64,000 nucleotides of DNA from Volvox africanus (taxonomy: Eukaryota > Chlorophyta > Chlorophyceae > Chlamydomonadales > Volvocaceae), in contig BSDZ01000035.1 in the NCBI GenBank assembly GCA_030268105.1, forward strand, positions 405,001-469,000, in the 5' to 3' direction. A program made the position numbers and the translations under genes. Positions 37,047-49,400 of this stretch are shown piece by piece (the stretch's first letter is position 1; every line of letters starts with the position of its first letter). The notes beneath the pieces were generated by a model. The model did no database searches. It was not told where the DNA came from and was given only the letters and a program-made list of their open reading frames with translations.

Positions 37047-37426
37047 CGGAAGGCAAATAGCCAGAAACTCACAATTAGGGATGTCGTCGGTGTGCTGTGC
37101 TTAGGTATGTGTGCCTAAGTAACTTGTGTACACACATCGTATGTTTTGCTCGAAGTTACGGCGGTTCTTATTGTCGCAGTCGTTGCAGGACAAAGTGCTT
37201 TCCTGTTTTTTGAGTCTCTATCCATATCGAAGCTTATGCACCCTTTCAAAGCTTCATGTTTGGATATCCTTACACGAATATAAGGCAGGACGTATGCCTG
37301 CGATGGCACGAGGGGGCTTCGAAGGCTGATGCTTGCCAGCCTTACTATGGTGCAAAAGTGCAATGCACTGATTGTTAAATAGTACATATTAGCCATCTAG
37401 TTGTAAAGCTGACTATATAAAGGAAA
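37047..37426. other. short intergenic region before the giant gene
   Basis: About 380 bp with no coding signal. TGTAA at 37402-37406 is the first one outside the MMACHC-like coding copies and may end that transcript. A TATATAAA box follows at 37414-37421. Confidence 0.5.
37414..37421 (+). promoter_or_regulatory. TATA-like box TATATAAA
   Basis: Good TATA consensus, but only 6 bp before the ATG at 37427. A TATA box normally directs initiation 25-30 bp downstream. If it is functional, transcription would start after that ATG and translation would begin at the next in-frame ATG (37487, residue 21). Confidence 0.35.
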
Positions 37427-40400
37427 ATGTCCTCGCCTAGTCCAGCTGCATCTGTTGCCGATGGGAAAGCTTCGTTGTCAGTGCAGATGCACCAGGCGGC
37501 AGTGCAGGGCAATACAGCTTTGCTTTCACAACTTCTGGCACAACACCCCGGTCAAGTCGATGGCTCCACCAACTCCGGGGCCCAGGCCCCATTGCTCGTC
37601 GCGGCGCTATTAGGCCAACAGAATGTCGTGGAAATGCTCCTCAGCGCTGGCGGCAATCCAAATCGGCGTGGCAAGCGCCAGGAAACAGCATTGATGCTCG
37701 CAGCCCAGCGTGGCCATGTTGATGTCATGCGCATTCTGCTCGCCCGAGGCGCACAAGCTACTGCGGTCGACCAGCGCGGCTGGACCGCTCTGCACTTTGG
37801 AGCCTTTGCTGGTCACGCGGCATCTATTCGTGCGCTGTTGTCGGCCACGGCCCCCGCCGCCCGGGCAGCCCTCTTGGAGTTGCGAACTGGCAAGAGTGAG
37901 ACCGCGTTGGCGCTGGCCGCCTTTGGCCGGAAAGACGACTGCTGCCGCGCGCTTATTGAGGCAGGCGCCAAGCCCTCCCTCATCAACGATCCTGGAGACA
38001 AGGATTACGTACAAAAGTTACAACAGTCTGGAGAAGCTTCAGTCAATGGCAGCGGCAGTGACTGTTCCAATTCACTTGTGACGCCCAAGGGCCTTAGCAC
38101 GATTTCGCCAAAGGCGAGCCGTGGTGGAGCCCGCGGCGCTGCAGCGGGCAGCGGCCTGGCAGCACGGCGCGCCGTGGGACGTACACCGCTGATGACGGAC
38201 CTTGGCAACGGCCAGTTACTGGATTCACCGGCGGCGAGCCCTTCGGCACGACCCGCTATGCAGTTTTCCGGCACCCCTTCCGAATTTGAAAGGTACGATT
38301 TGGGTCATGCCAGGACTTTCTGCCACCAGGCTGCCCTGTTTTGCACTAGGAAATAAGGAACGTGAATGCCTTCCCTACCTGTCGAGGTGCCAGTAGTTAT
38401 AAGGTTAGGTGGATTGAGGATTGAGAGCCTTAAGCTTTGAGACATGACCGGGCAGCAGTGAAATACAAGGGACAGCTACCTGGTTTTGTGTCATCTGCAA
38501 TGCAGTCGTGTCCGGCTGCCAAATCTACACCGTTTCGTTGTGATTGTGGAACTGTTGCGCATGGGGGGTTGGTGCGATTGAAAGCAGCCACATTCCCACC
38601 ATCAAGACGGCCGGCTACAGTGCCCGTCCAATATGCTACCGCTAAGTATGAGTCCAGCTGGTTTAGAAGATCACAACTAGGTTTGGGCTTCTGGGGTTGG
38701 GCAAGGTTAACAAAGGCGCACGGGCGGTAGCTTTGGTTTCAACGCCCCGTCAGCGAGAGTTGCAAGGCACAGCCACAGCTATCAGTTGAGAGACGGGGGG
38801 ATGAGAGCCATAGGAGGTTCGCGTGTGTCTGCCTGGCCCTTGCCCCTCGATGTTCTGAAAGTTTCTCATTCTCGCCACCCGCTTCCCACATCCTCTTGTC
38901 TTGGCCCGGCCCTGTTCTATCCTATTTCCTGGCGCTTTTCTGGCCGTTCCCCTACCTGGTCCCTCCTCGCGTCTGCCACCCTCCCCTTCCCCTGTCTCCC
39001 ACTGCCCGTCCACACACTCTCCGGTCCTTACATGTTTCACACATGGCCCATACCGCCAGCACCGTTCGCTACCTTATCCTGATTGCACAGCGCCCGTGGC
39101 GAACCCGCCGCACACCGTGTCACACGTCGCCAACTTCCGTGGACACCAAAACTGAACCAACAGACGAAGCACAAGCACAAACACCACCTCTATCCCCTCG
39201 CCAGGCTATTCGCACGCACAGATACACATCACCACGGTCTTTACCACCAACATCATTGCCACGGCTTCTACTGCAATCACCACCGCAAACGCTATTACAG
39301 TCACCGCGACAATCAGAACTACAACCGCCGCCGCCTTCCCCCAGGCTGATTACACCTCAGCAGTCGGACATTACCAGCACCCCCAAGCACCATCACCACC
39401 GGCTGGCTTCCCCAGGCCGCCTGGCCAATGGCTCCCGCAACGGCCACTATGATTCGGATGGTGGCTCCCGAAGCCCCAAACAGCCCGACTGGAGTCTGCA
39501 TGAGTTCGACTACAGGGGTACCCCCATGCTACACCATCGCCCAACGGGTCTTCTGTTCACGTCCGTGCCGGAGGACAGGTATGGAGGGGCGGCAGGGATG
39601 GTGAGGATTGGAAAGATGGGGAAGTTGACAAAGAGCGGGAGGCCCGGGCGAAGGACACCTATGCCGCATCGATATCAAGGGCCGGGCGTAATGAGGCTAC
39701 AAGCGCGCGGCTGCAACAGTCTACAATAAGTGACTACCTTGACATTGTGTAGGAAGCAATTGCTTGGGCAGTATGGTACATAGAAGAGGTTTGGATTATC
39801 ACTCTATTGCCAGCCACACTTGGAGGAGAGTGCAGAAGCTAAGGGCCGATGCCAGCGAGTCCGGATGGCGTGGGCCTGACTGCTGTTAAATGCCTGCTAA
39901 TCTTAGGTAGCACAACATCCATACACACAGTACGATAAAGTATTGGGTCTGCTGGCGAGACGCCTTCCGCAACCCGCAGCTTAATGGTATGCCGCGTGTG
40001 GCTGTGTCCCCGGTAATGCTCATTGCACCACACACCTTGCGTGCGCCCTTCTGCCCTACACCCCTTTCTGTAGCTTTCCCAACTTGGTCGGTATCATTAT
40101 CGAGGGGAAGCCACGATGGCTTGGCGAGGCGGACTTGCCCCTCCTTGAGTCAATGCCTCAGGTGCGCCTCGTGGGACAATGCTGCATGGGCAGCCGACGT
40201 CCGGTGAATACGCTGGTGGACGCGAGCTGATTAGGCTGATTGGCCTGAAGTGATGTTGAGTGACAGTGGGGGTAATATACTCTTGCCCGTTAGGTGCAGG
40301 TGGGATGATGCCGTTTGCCCTGGTGTGCTCTTCCCGTCTCCTCACGTGCACTTTTCGAAGAGTTGCCTCGTCCACAGCACTTAAATTGCGTCGCAATTTG

Positions 40401-43400
40401 GTTGAAGCTGGAAGGCGCTGTCCAGCTCATGCAATAAGCAGCTTGGAAAGCTAACATTTTGATGCACTCCCTCCTCTTTCTCTCCTCTTTCCCTCTTCTG
40501 CCTGCAGGTCTGCGAGGCGCTGGCTGCCACGGTGCCAGTGGGGCGGCTGCTTGTACGGAGGTTGCATGTTGTTCCGGAGCCGGTGCTGCGGCTTTGCGTG
40601 ATTTTGGGATTGCATGAGGTCCGTGTCCATGGGTGGCACCGTGGGGTATAGGGTTGAGGGTCAATGCTCGCCTGCTAATGTGATTTAGTTGCACGGGCGT
40701 GCCGTTAGGGAATAACTCACCGTGTGGGTGACGGAAACCAGAATGCGTAATAATGCGTACGGGTATAAGGCACTTGGTGATAAAGGAAGTTATCCAATTT
40801 GCGCTCTAGCAGAACTGGTAAGTCAGGCTGGGGTTACTGCATTGCTGGCTTTTCCTCGGCGTGGCAGGGACCAAATTGGAAGTCGGGTGAACAAAGATTT
40901 TACGGGAGCAAGCGAAGTCTATTGAAGCTTCAGTAGTCCGTAACCTAATGGCCGATCTTGACCCCATGGTTCTATATGTGTACTGGCATGCAGATCTCTG
41001 AGCTCCGTGAGCTCGTTCTGCTTGAGCCCGGCAGCGTGCGCCACAAGGCCGCCTGGGCGCCGGCCGGCCTGTCCGCCAACCACAGCGCACAGCTTCTGCC
41101 GCTGCTGCGGTCGGAGCTATTGCGGCCGTCCAACCCTCACCATGCGGCAGCGGCGTTCAGTGAAGACGGGTCATGGCCGCTGGTCGATCCCGAGGGCCAG
41201 ACAGCACGCGTGGCGCCAGATGCTGCTGCCGTTGCCATCGTGGTGAGCCCGGACGACGACTCCGTAGCAGCTGCAGGTAAGGCAGCGGGTATTGTTTGTG
41301 GGGAATCTTCAATAGCATTTGGAATGTGCATATGCGGCTCAAAAATGTGTCGAATCCTTTTCGCCTGTGGATAGTGCATGGGTGTGCTGCTCGTTGCGTG
41401 CGAGACTGAATGGCAGAACGATAATGAAGGGCGAGCCACGGAGCGTAATTATCTGGAACTGTTAACTTTTACGCCGCCAGCGGCGTCATGGTGTCGTTAG
41501 TGCAAACCCTAATTCCGCGGCAAGTTCTATGGCGGAACGCATGACTCAGTAGAGAATGTGGTTTTGCCAGTATCCTAACCAAAGGGCGGTTGCCAAAAAG
41601 CACAAGCTCACTTATTGCGGTCCTCCTTGATCTCCGCCCACTTGGTTTGGTCCCTTTTGGTCCCGGACTCTACGTGGTTTACCCTTACAGCTACGGCGGA
41701 TTATACTTACCAGCTACCCTGAGTTCTGCAGGACTCATGACAGGGGCAGATCCGAGTCCCGTTTCATCATTTCGTTGTTTTCTCAAGCCTCCCTTCCAAT
41801 ATTCCCACTTTGCAGGTCCCTTGCCTATGGAGCTGATTGGCCTGCCCCTGGTGCAGCACCTTCTGCAAAGATACGGCTTGTCTAAGCTCATGGTGCAGGT
41901 AGGGACTTCCATATGGATCTAAGCTCGCCTGTGCGCTGAGCGAAAGAAGACAGCGAAGCCCGTCCCCTAGACAAACGTATCCAATCCCAGATTCATTGCG
42001 ATATTTCTGTTTTGCTGCTCATCTTGGAACCTGTTCGATGTCGCTGTGCCTCAGATCTCATTCTTTTTCTTCACTCGGCCCGGTTATAGTGCTTCGGGGT
42101 TCCTCTTCTTTTCGCGGGTCTTGTTCGTCGTTTATGATTATTCCCTGCTTGCTCGCCAGGTTGCGGAGTTGGAGATCACGGCTGCCCCGGATTTGCTAGT
42201 CCTAGCACACCCCGACTCGCTCCAAGGCGCCGGTGCACCGCTAAGCAAGTGGGAGGAGGGGCGTCTGGCAAGAATGCTGCGGGACCTGCCGGGGTTGCTC
42301 AAAAAACACTCAAAGGCTCGAGATCGTGCCGAGACGGAGGTAGGCGAGGGTCTTAAGGGGGTGTGCGTGCGTGGGAGAGATACGGCTGCGGGTGTGGACA
42401 AGGTACAGATCCATCCACCAACCTCCACCCTAACAGTGTCTCTCGGTCCTTCCATGCAGCAGCAGAACCCTGGAAATGCTGTTAGTATAGAATACAGTCT
42501 ATTGTGGGGAAAAGGCTGTGTTCAAGTGACGTCGACAAATGCTCGTGCTGGACCGGGTGGGAGACTGGTAGACATCACTCTGACGGTGAACTGCCTTGTT
42601 AAGCCCCATTTCTACATGGGAATTGCTCCCTCAGGCCGCGCTCGGCCCAGCGATAGAGGCGCTGATGCAGCAACGCCGTCTGGACGTGCTTGCCCGGCCG
42701 TCCCGTGGAGCGCTCGTCACATACGATGACCTGGAAGGCGGCGGTGGCGGTGGCCGCCTCAAAGGCCCCGTTCGAGTTGCAGTCGTCCTCCAGGAAGACA
42801 GTAGTGTCTCCAACAGCCCCAAGTACGGCATCGAGAATGGCGCCGCCAACAAGTTCATTGTCCGCGATGTTGAGTCGGACCGCATCCTCCATATGTTGGT
42901 TGGCCACATCCGCCGTGTCCGCCCCGCTGATGCTGGCAAGCACGTCCGGGGCGACTACGCACCACCGGCGTCTGCCGGTGTGCCTGTCACGCCCCTGTCT
43001 GCTGCGCCGAGGCTACTGGTGACACGTGGGTCATCATGGGGCCGCGGCACCGCGTACGACGTCTACGGCGAGGGTATAGTGGGAGAGCTGTTGGGGCCTG
43101 ATGAACAGGCAGACGAGGAGGGGGTCGACGGCGCCGGCAATGGTGAGGCCAACACCAATGCTAGTGGCGAAGGGGGCGAAGAAGGACCCAAATTGTCGAG
43201 CCGTTGGCTGGTGCGATGGCCGGATGGCCAGGTGTACAGCTACGCGGTAGGAGCCGGAGGGTCCTTCGAGTTATCATTCCTGGGACTGCACTGGCGCTCA
43301 GGTGGGTGTCCTGGAGAAATGATGCCTTGAGGGCGATGGAGGGTAAATGAACGGTGGATGGGCTTTAACAGTCTTATATACATACTTTTGGATCACGGAT

Positions 43401-46400
43401 GGTTTTGGATATGCCGGGCCTTCACGGCACCCATTTGATTCGAAACCTCAGCGGGCATGCGACACGGCTGTATTTTGAATGACAACTGCATGACATCGTC
43501 AATCAACTGCATGACAACAATGAAACCCAGCTCCGATGCCGGTCCATTCAGGGATTGATTTTCCTGCCTCGTCCGTATTTTCTATCGCTTCCCCTTTTGT
43601 GCAGGAGCCCCTGTACTGGACTCACACCGTGGGCTCCTGGTTGCGCCCGGGGAGTTGGCGGTTATTCCTGTGTCCCGTGGGCCCACCTGGGCGCTGGATA
43701 CGGACGACGGACTGCCAGGTACGAAAGGAAGAACACATCTCCACAGTCTAGCTATCATTGCACTACCTGACAGCTGTTAGGGAGCCTCCCTGCGGTAGTG
43801 CTCCTGGGGCTCCTCCATAGTTCCATTGCCACCACATTCCTGCTTTATCCTGCCCCCGATAGGCTCTCCTGGCGCCGCCCTGCTGGATCGCACGACCTCC
43901 GCACTAGAGGTGGACTGGCTTCGAGACCTGCACAATCCCCGTTCATACTACCCTGATCCTGTCAATGGAGCGTACCCTGTCGTACATGCCATGATGGCGG
44001 GACAACCTGTGACACTGTTCACAGCACGTCAGGGGGCCAGGGTAGAGCCCGCTGGGGTGAGTCTGAGATTGCGATTTAGGGGATTAGAGCCGGAGGTTAG
44101 ATACAGAACCCCCCTTGGATTAGTACGACTATGGGTACAGTTTATATCATGGGTGACAGTGGGTAACAGCCGAAACAATGATGGTGATGATAAAGTGTAC
44201 AGTTGATATCAGGTTTCACGGTGCGACGAGAATGCTACCATGAAATTACAGACGGAGTTCGAGTAGAAGCAGCGGAGGAGTGCCGCGTGTGGTTGAAAAT
44301 ATGGGGCTACCTTTTTGAAAGGCGAGATGGTGGTGTTGGGGTAACGAGGACGAAGCATCGGCAGGAGGTGCTGGCGGGATGACGAGTTATCGGGAAGCAA
44401 ACCCCAGCACGCATTGTTTGATGGCAACTTTCTGATAGTCGTAATCCGTTCCTTACCAGAAAAGTGTTCTCACCTGCGTGTTGACACCTACCCACAGCTG
44501 CACCCTCAAGCCATGTCCGGCTCCGGAACCCATTTCTATCATAAGTACTACCAGTCGTGGCGCGGGTCTTCACAGGAGACCGTGGCTCCTGGGATCCTGC
44601 TGGCGCCACTACGGCTGGAGAAGGGTGGGTCTAGGGACTAAGTCCTCTGGAGAGCTAAGCCCTATGAAGGACTTCGCAACGAGAGGAAAGAACAGCTTTT
44701 AGGGGGAGCGGTAATGTATGTGGGATCGCTGTCACGATGGCTATGTGCTGGATGTATTGGCTTTTCGTACCGGGCCGTGTTAAAATGGCGCCTTTGTCAT
44801 CCAGGACCTGTCTCAAACTTTTTCGCCATCACACGCATGTAAGTCCGCAATCCGTGGTCACCAGAAGTAGTGGACCATAACCTCGCCACGGAGTATCAAA
44901 CCACTTCCTGGACCTCCGACTGGGCGGCGCACACCCCAGTTGCCTGACCTATCATTTCTTCCTAAAACTTTAAGCCGGACCTCCCTTACCTTCACGGAAC
45001 ACATCCCTCCCTTTGTATCCGGCATCCCTTATGCCCTTCTCAGACGGCCTGGTGGTGGTGTGGTTGGTGTCGTGGCCTCATGCCGGGCGGCAGGAGGCTC
45101 GTGTGGGTCCTACCGCCGGATACTGTGACCTGGTGTTCGCGCCTTTGGCCGACGCGCCACAGGCAAAGAACCGTTTGCCGCACGAGCACTGGCATCACCA
45201 GGTGCGCTGTAGGTATAGGTCTATGTTGGCCAGGAGGAGGCACGTTTCCCGGTTGGGACGGGAACAGGGTTTCCTTATATGTTAGGTTCTCTCCCGCCGC
45301 CACATTACCGTCGTAAGTAAGATGGTTGCGATGCCCGCTTCCATGCTATTTCTATGCCTTGAAACCACGTCTGGATTAGATCCTTCCGCCTGCCAGACCG
45401 GGTCACTGTGGTCAACCATTATTCCGCGCCGCCTTGTGAGGCCCTCCAATAAGGCCCTCCGATAAGAAGCTTCGGGGCGTCTGTCATGTTGCACCTTGCT
45501 TTCCTAATTCCCATTTCTCCACCCCACCGTGTTCAACATGTCCTGCAGAGCGCCGAGGGCAGGCTGGTGCGTCTGAATCCCGCGCAGCTGTCCCTGCAGC
45601 CCAACGTGACGGCGGGGCCATTGCGACCCGCAGGTCGCGACGTTGGTGTGGTGGTGCGTGACCTGGGCCCAGGGGTGCACTGCGGCTTGCTGGTGCGGCA
45701 GCTCGCCGGCGCGTCGTCGTACTGGTACGACGAGGACGTGCTGCTGCCTCTGACACCGGTGGAGATCCGTCGGCTCCCGTCGTCGCTGGCGTCCGCTCTG
45801 GCGGTTGGCAACTCCGCTGTGCCGGTGATGGATTGCACGGCAATGCCGGGCATGCTTGTACGGCGTTGTTACGACGACGGTTCTACGCTCAAATGCAGTA
45901 CAAAGGAGCAGCAGGTGGGACTCCTGAAGAACCCCATTGCCCCCATATTTCATGGAGCCCAGAGCATCTTCTTTCCGCTTCATGCGGTATCCAGCGTCAC
46001 TTATTTGCAACACTCTGCAGCGCCGTGGCCCGCGTATACGTGATTAGCTCTCCGGCCGACCCTGTATCCAGTGTGCGACATACCTCGCATCGCCTGCCAT
46101 AACATACTAAGGCTTCAATTTGAACACATGGCTCACCAAACGAACTTAGCACCTGCTTCCGAAACCCCCGCTCTCGTCTCGCCTCTACAGGTGGGCATCT
46201 TGATGGCGCCGGTGTCCTCAGGCCGCTGGCTGGTCCGCTGGTCGGACGGTTCCTCGGCAGTGTATAACACTGGTGCTGGATCCAAGTTCCAGCTCTCATA
46301 CGTGTTTGAGCACCCGCAGGCGGGTGCGCCTCTCGCGATGCCGCGCTCGCTGGATCCTGCGGTTTTGTCTGAGGCTGCTGTGGTATCTGGATTTGACAGC

Positions 46401-49400
46401 TGCACTCCCTTCGCACCCGCCGGCGCGGAGTGCGATCTGGCGCTGGTGGGCGGCGCGGCCCTGCAGGTAGGGTGTGGGAGGGGGTTGGGCATCAATAAAG
46501 TCTCCGGGTCTAACAGTTGCGTTAATTGGGCTTGGACCTGATATGAAGTAACGATAAGTCGATCGCCGCTGCCGTATCAGCCCTACTGTACAATGCTGGC
46601 TAGGGCACTAGGGCTTCGCAGACAGCGGTGCCGGATGCACCTTTGTGACCACTCAGTCCTATCAGCATGAGGTCTTGCCGTCCCAGAGGTCATTGATCGC
46701 ATGAATTCCCTCCATTTCGTACAGGTTGACGACGAAGATAAACCCCGGCTACTGGTACAGGAGCGGATGCCGGTGACAGTAGGCACCGAAGCCAAGCAGT
46801 TCAGATTCAGCGCGGGTCAGTAGGGTTTGCGGAACCGGGGGAGGATTTCCGGAGGCTCGGAAGTTCGGGAGATGGATGTCTGTCTGGCGGATGGGCGCGC
46901 GAGCAAATGACGGCTATAACCTTTGGCAGAATGAAGATGTCTGGACGCGACCTCGTACGTTATCTGTCCTATGTTTCAAGCTGCCCGGATTCCACGCCTG
47001 AGTCAATAGCTGTTCACCGTACTCTTACCATCACCCCCGTCGAAACACCACTCAATCACACCCACTCGGCAGGTGGCCTCTTCCGTTTGTACGAGCTGGC
47101 CCACGCCGCTGTACCGGGGCAGCCTGTTACGGTCTTCACTGCCAAGCAGGGCCTGCGGGTGGTGCTACACCCCACGGATCCGACAGGGATGGAGGATCCG
47201 GCTGCCGTGGCAGCTGCGGTTGCGGCAGGCGGTGGTGCGCAGCCCATGGGCACCCTGACCCGTCCAATCCGGCTCGGCGCCAAGGTATGTGATTTCCCCT
47301 GTATGTGTATTGCTTCCGTTGAGGACGGCTGTATGTGAAGTCTGGAAGCCAGGAAAGGCCGGTGAAGGAGTACTTGACTTACATGAGGACGCAGGATAGC
47401 CAGTATGGTTGGGAGTATGGGCTGGAGAATGCGAACTGGAGCTTAGTGCATATATGATAGCTTGGACGAGAAATATATATATTCCCCATAATATAAAGAT
47501 ATAAATATAAATATATATTTCCTATAATTGCTGTCCGTGTTTTCATTTTTTCCATTTTCATCCTATATATTATATTATATTATATTATATTATATTATAT
47601 TATATTATATTATATTATATTATATTATATTATATTATATTATATTATATTATATTATATTATATTATATTATATTATATTATATTATATTATATTATAT
47701 TATATTATATTATATTATATTATATTATATTATATTATATTATATTATATTATATTATATTATATTATATTATATTATATTATATTATATTATATTATAT
47801 TATATTATATTATATTATATTATATTATATTATATTATATTATATTATATTATATTATATTATATTATATTATATATATATATATATATATCGCATATCA
47901 AACGGTGTCCTTGTAAATCCTCGTATAACAAACACCGGCACTACTGAGCCTCCAACTGTATGTTCCTAAAACTTAGGACTGGGTTCGTGTCCTCGGACCG
48001 CTACCGGGCCGCTTCAGGAGCAGCGGTCCTAATTTGCAACCTGTGTTCCTTCCGGGCCCCCGCCCTTTCGGCGTTTACCATCGCGTGTAATCCAGGGCGT
48101 CACCAAGGCCAACACACCCGGCAGCCCTGTCTCTCCTTCCCGCCGCGTCCGCGGAGTCAGTCGCGTGCGGAAGTATGACTCAGCGTATGCGTCTTACACA
48201 CGGTCGATGAGCGGCGATGCCGGGTCTGACGGCGCCGAGGCGCCTCCCGAAGTCGATCCAAATACGGCGGTGTGGGAGGTAGCCTGGGACAACGGCACGG
48301 TTTCGCCATACGTGCTGGGTGTATCGCCCGCCGTGACAGCGCTGCGTGTGGCACCGCAGCCGGGATTCAAGTAAGCTTTCCGTGTTGCAGACCCAGACCA
48401 GATGTATGTTTGTATAGGAATGATATGTATTATCAACTGAGCCGCGAGGAATAAGAAGCCGAAGAGAAGCAACCGCATCATGAAGGACCGAAGAAGCAAC
48501 CGGTGTAAGGACCCCTGCTTAAACCCGACATGTCCCGCCCCACAGGGTTCCTCCCGCCGCCGCCCCCCGCGACCCACCCGATCGCCGCCTCCGCATCCAC
48601 GACCCTGTGCTGCACCTACCACTCAAGGGACTGCAGGTACGAGCCTGTACGGGGAAATGCGCAGTGGACTTCGTGGTTGTAAGTGAAGGACCCTGATATG
48701 ATTAGGCCACTACGATCGCGGTCAGGCAGGTACAGGTAATCGTAGGGTAGGTACAGGTAATCTATTACAGTCACGTGGACTCGTGCCACAATGTCAAGGT
48801 GCAAACGCCCGACGCATGACCCAATTGCAAGTAAAACGGCATGTAGTCAATGCATACTTAAAGTTTTATATTGTCCAAATGACATTTGGAACATTAACAT
48901 CGTGGAGTAAGAAAAATATATGCATCAAATGGAAGCTTGCACGTATTGTGGCGAATCACGCAGTGCTGGCGGTGAGGCTGGTCACACTCCTCCCTAACGC
49001 AAATGCAATCCAATGCCCCCCTCATACCCAGGTCCTCGACGACCACATCTACAGCATGGCTTCCAACCTGGACACAGCCGTGTGCGCCCTCAACGCCACC
49101 ATCCAGCGCCTCGTCTCGCTGTGGATCGGTGCGGCGTCCTGCGAACCCATTGCACCGTACCGCGCCATTGTACATCGCGTGCCAATGCATGCAGACACGG
49201 TGCTGCTTGCGGTAGGGCCAGTGGCTAAGAAGGACGGGTCCATGGGTTATCTAGACCCCGAGGAGGCGCAGGACCTTGCTCGTGATTGCCGGGCGGAGGA
49301 CACGGAGCTGGCGGCGGCAACGGTCGCGTTGCAGGTATGAAGCGGGCGGTGCTGATGGCGAGGAAAACGTGTAGAGATAGCAAAAGACAACGACGTCACG

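Noticed and set aside
47528..47947. 139-codon open frame rich in Ile, Leu and Tyr
   Set aside because: It is only the translation of the TATAT pentanucleotide array in an intron of the giant gene.
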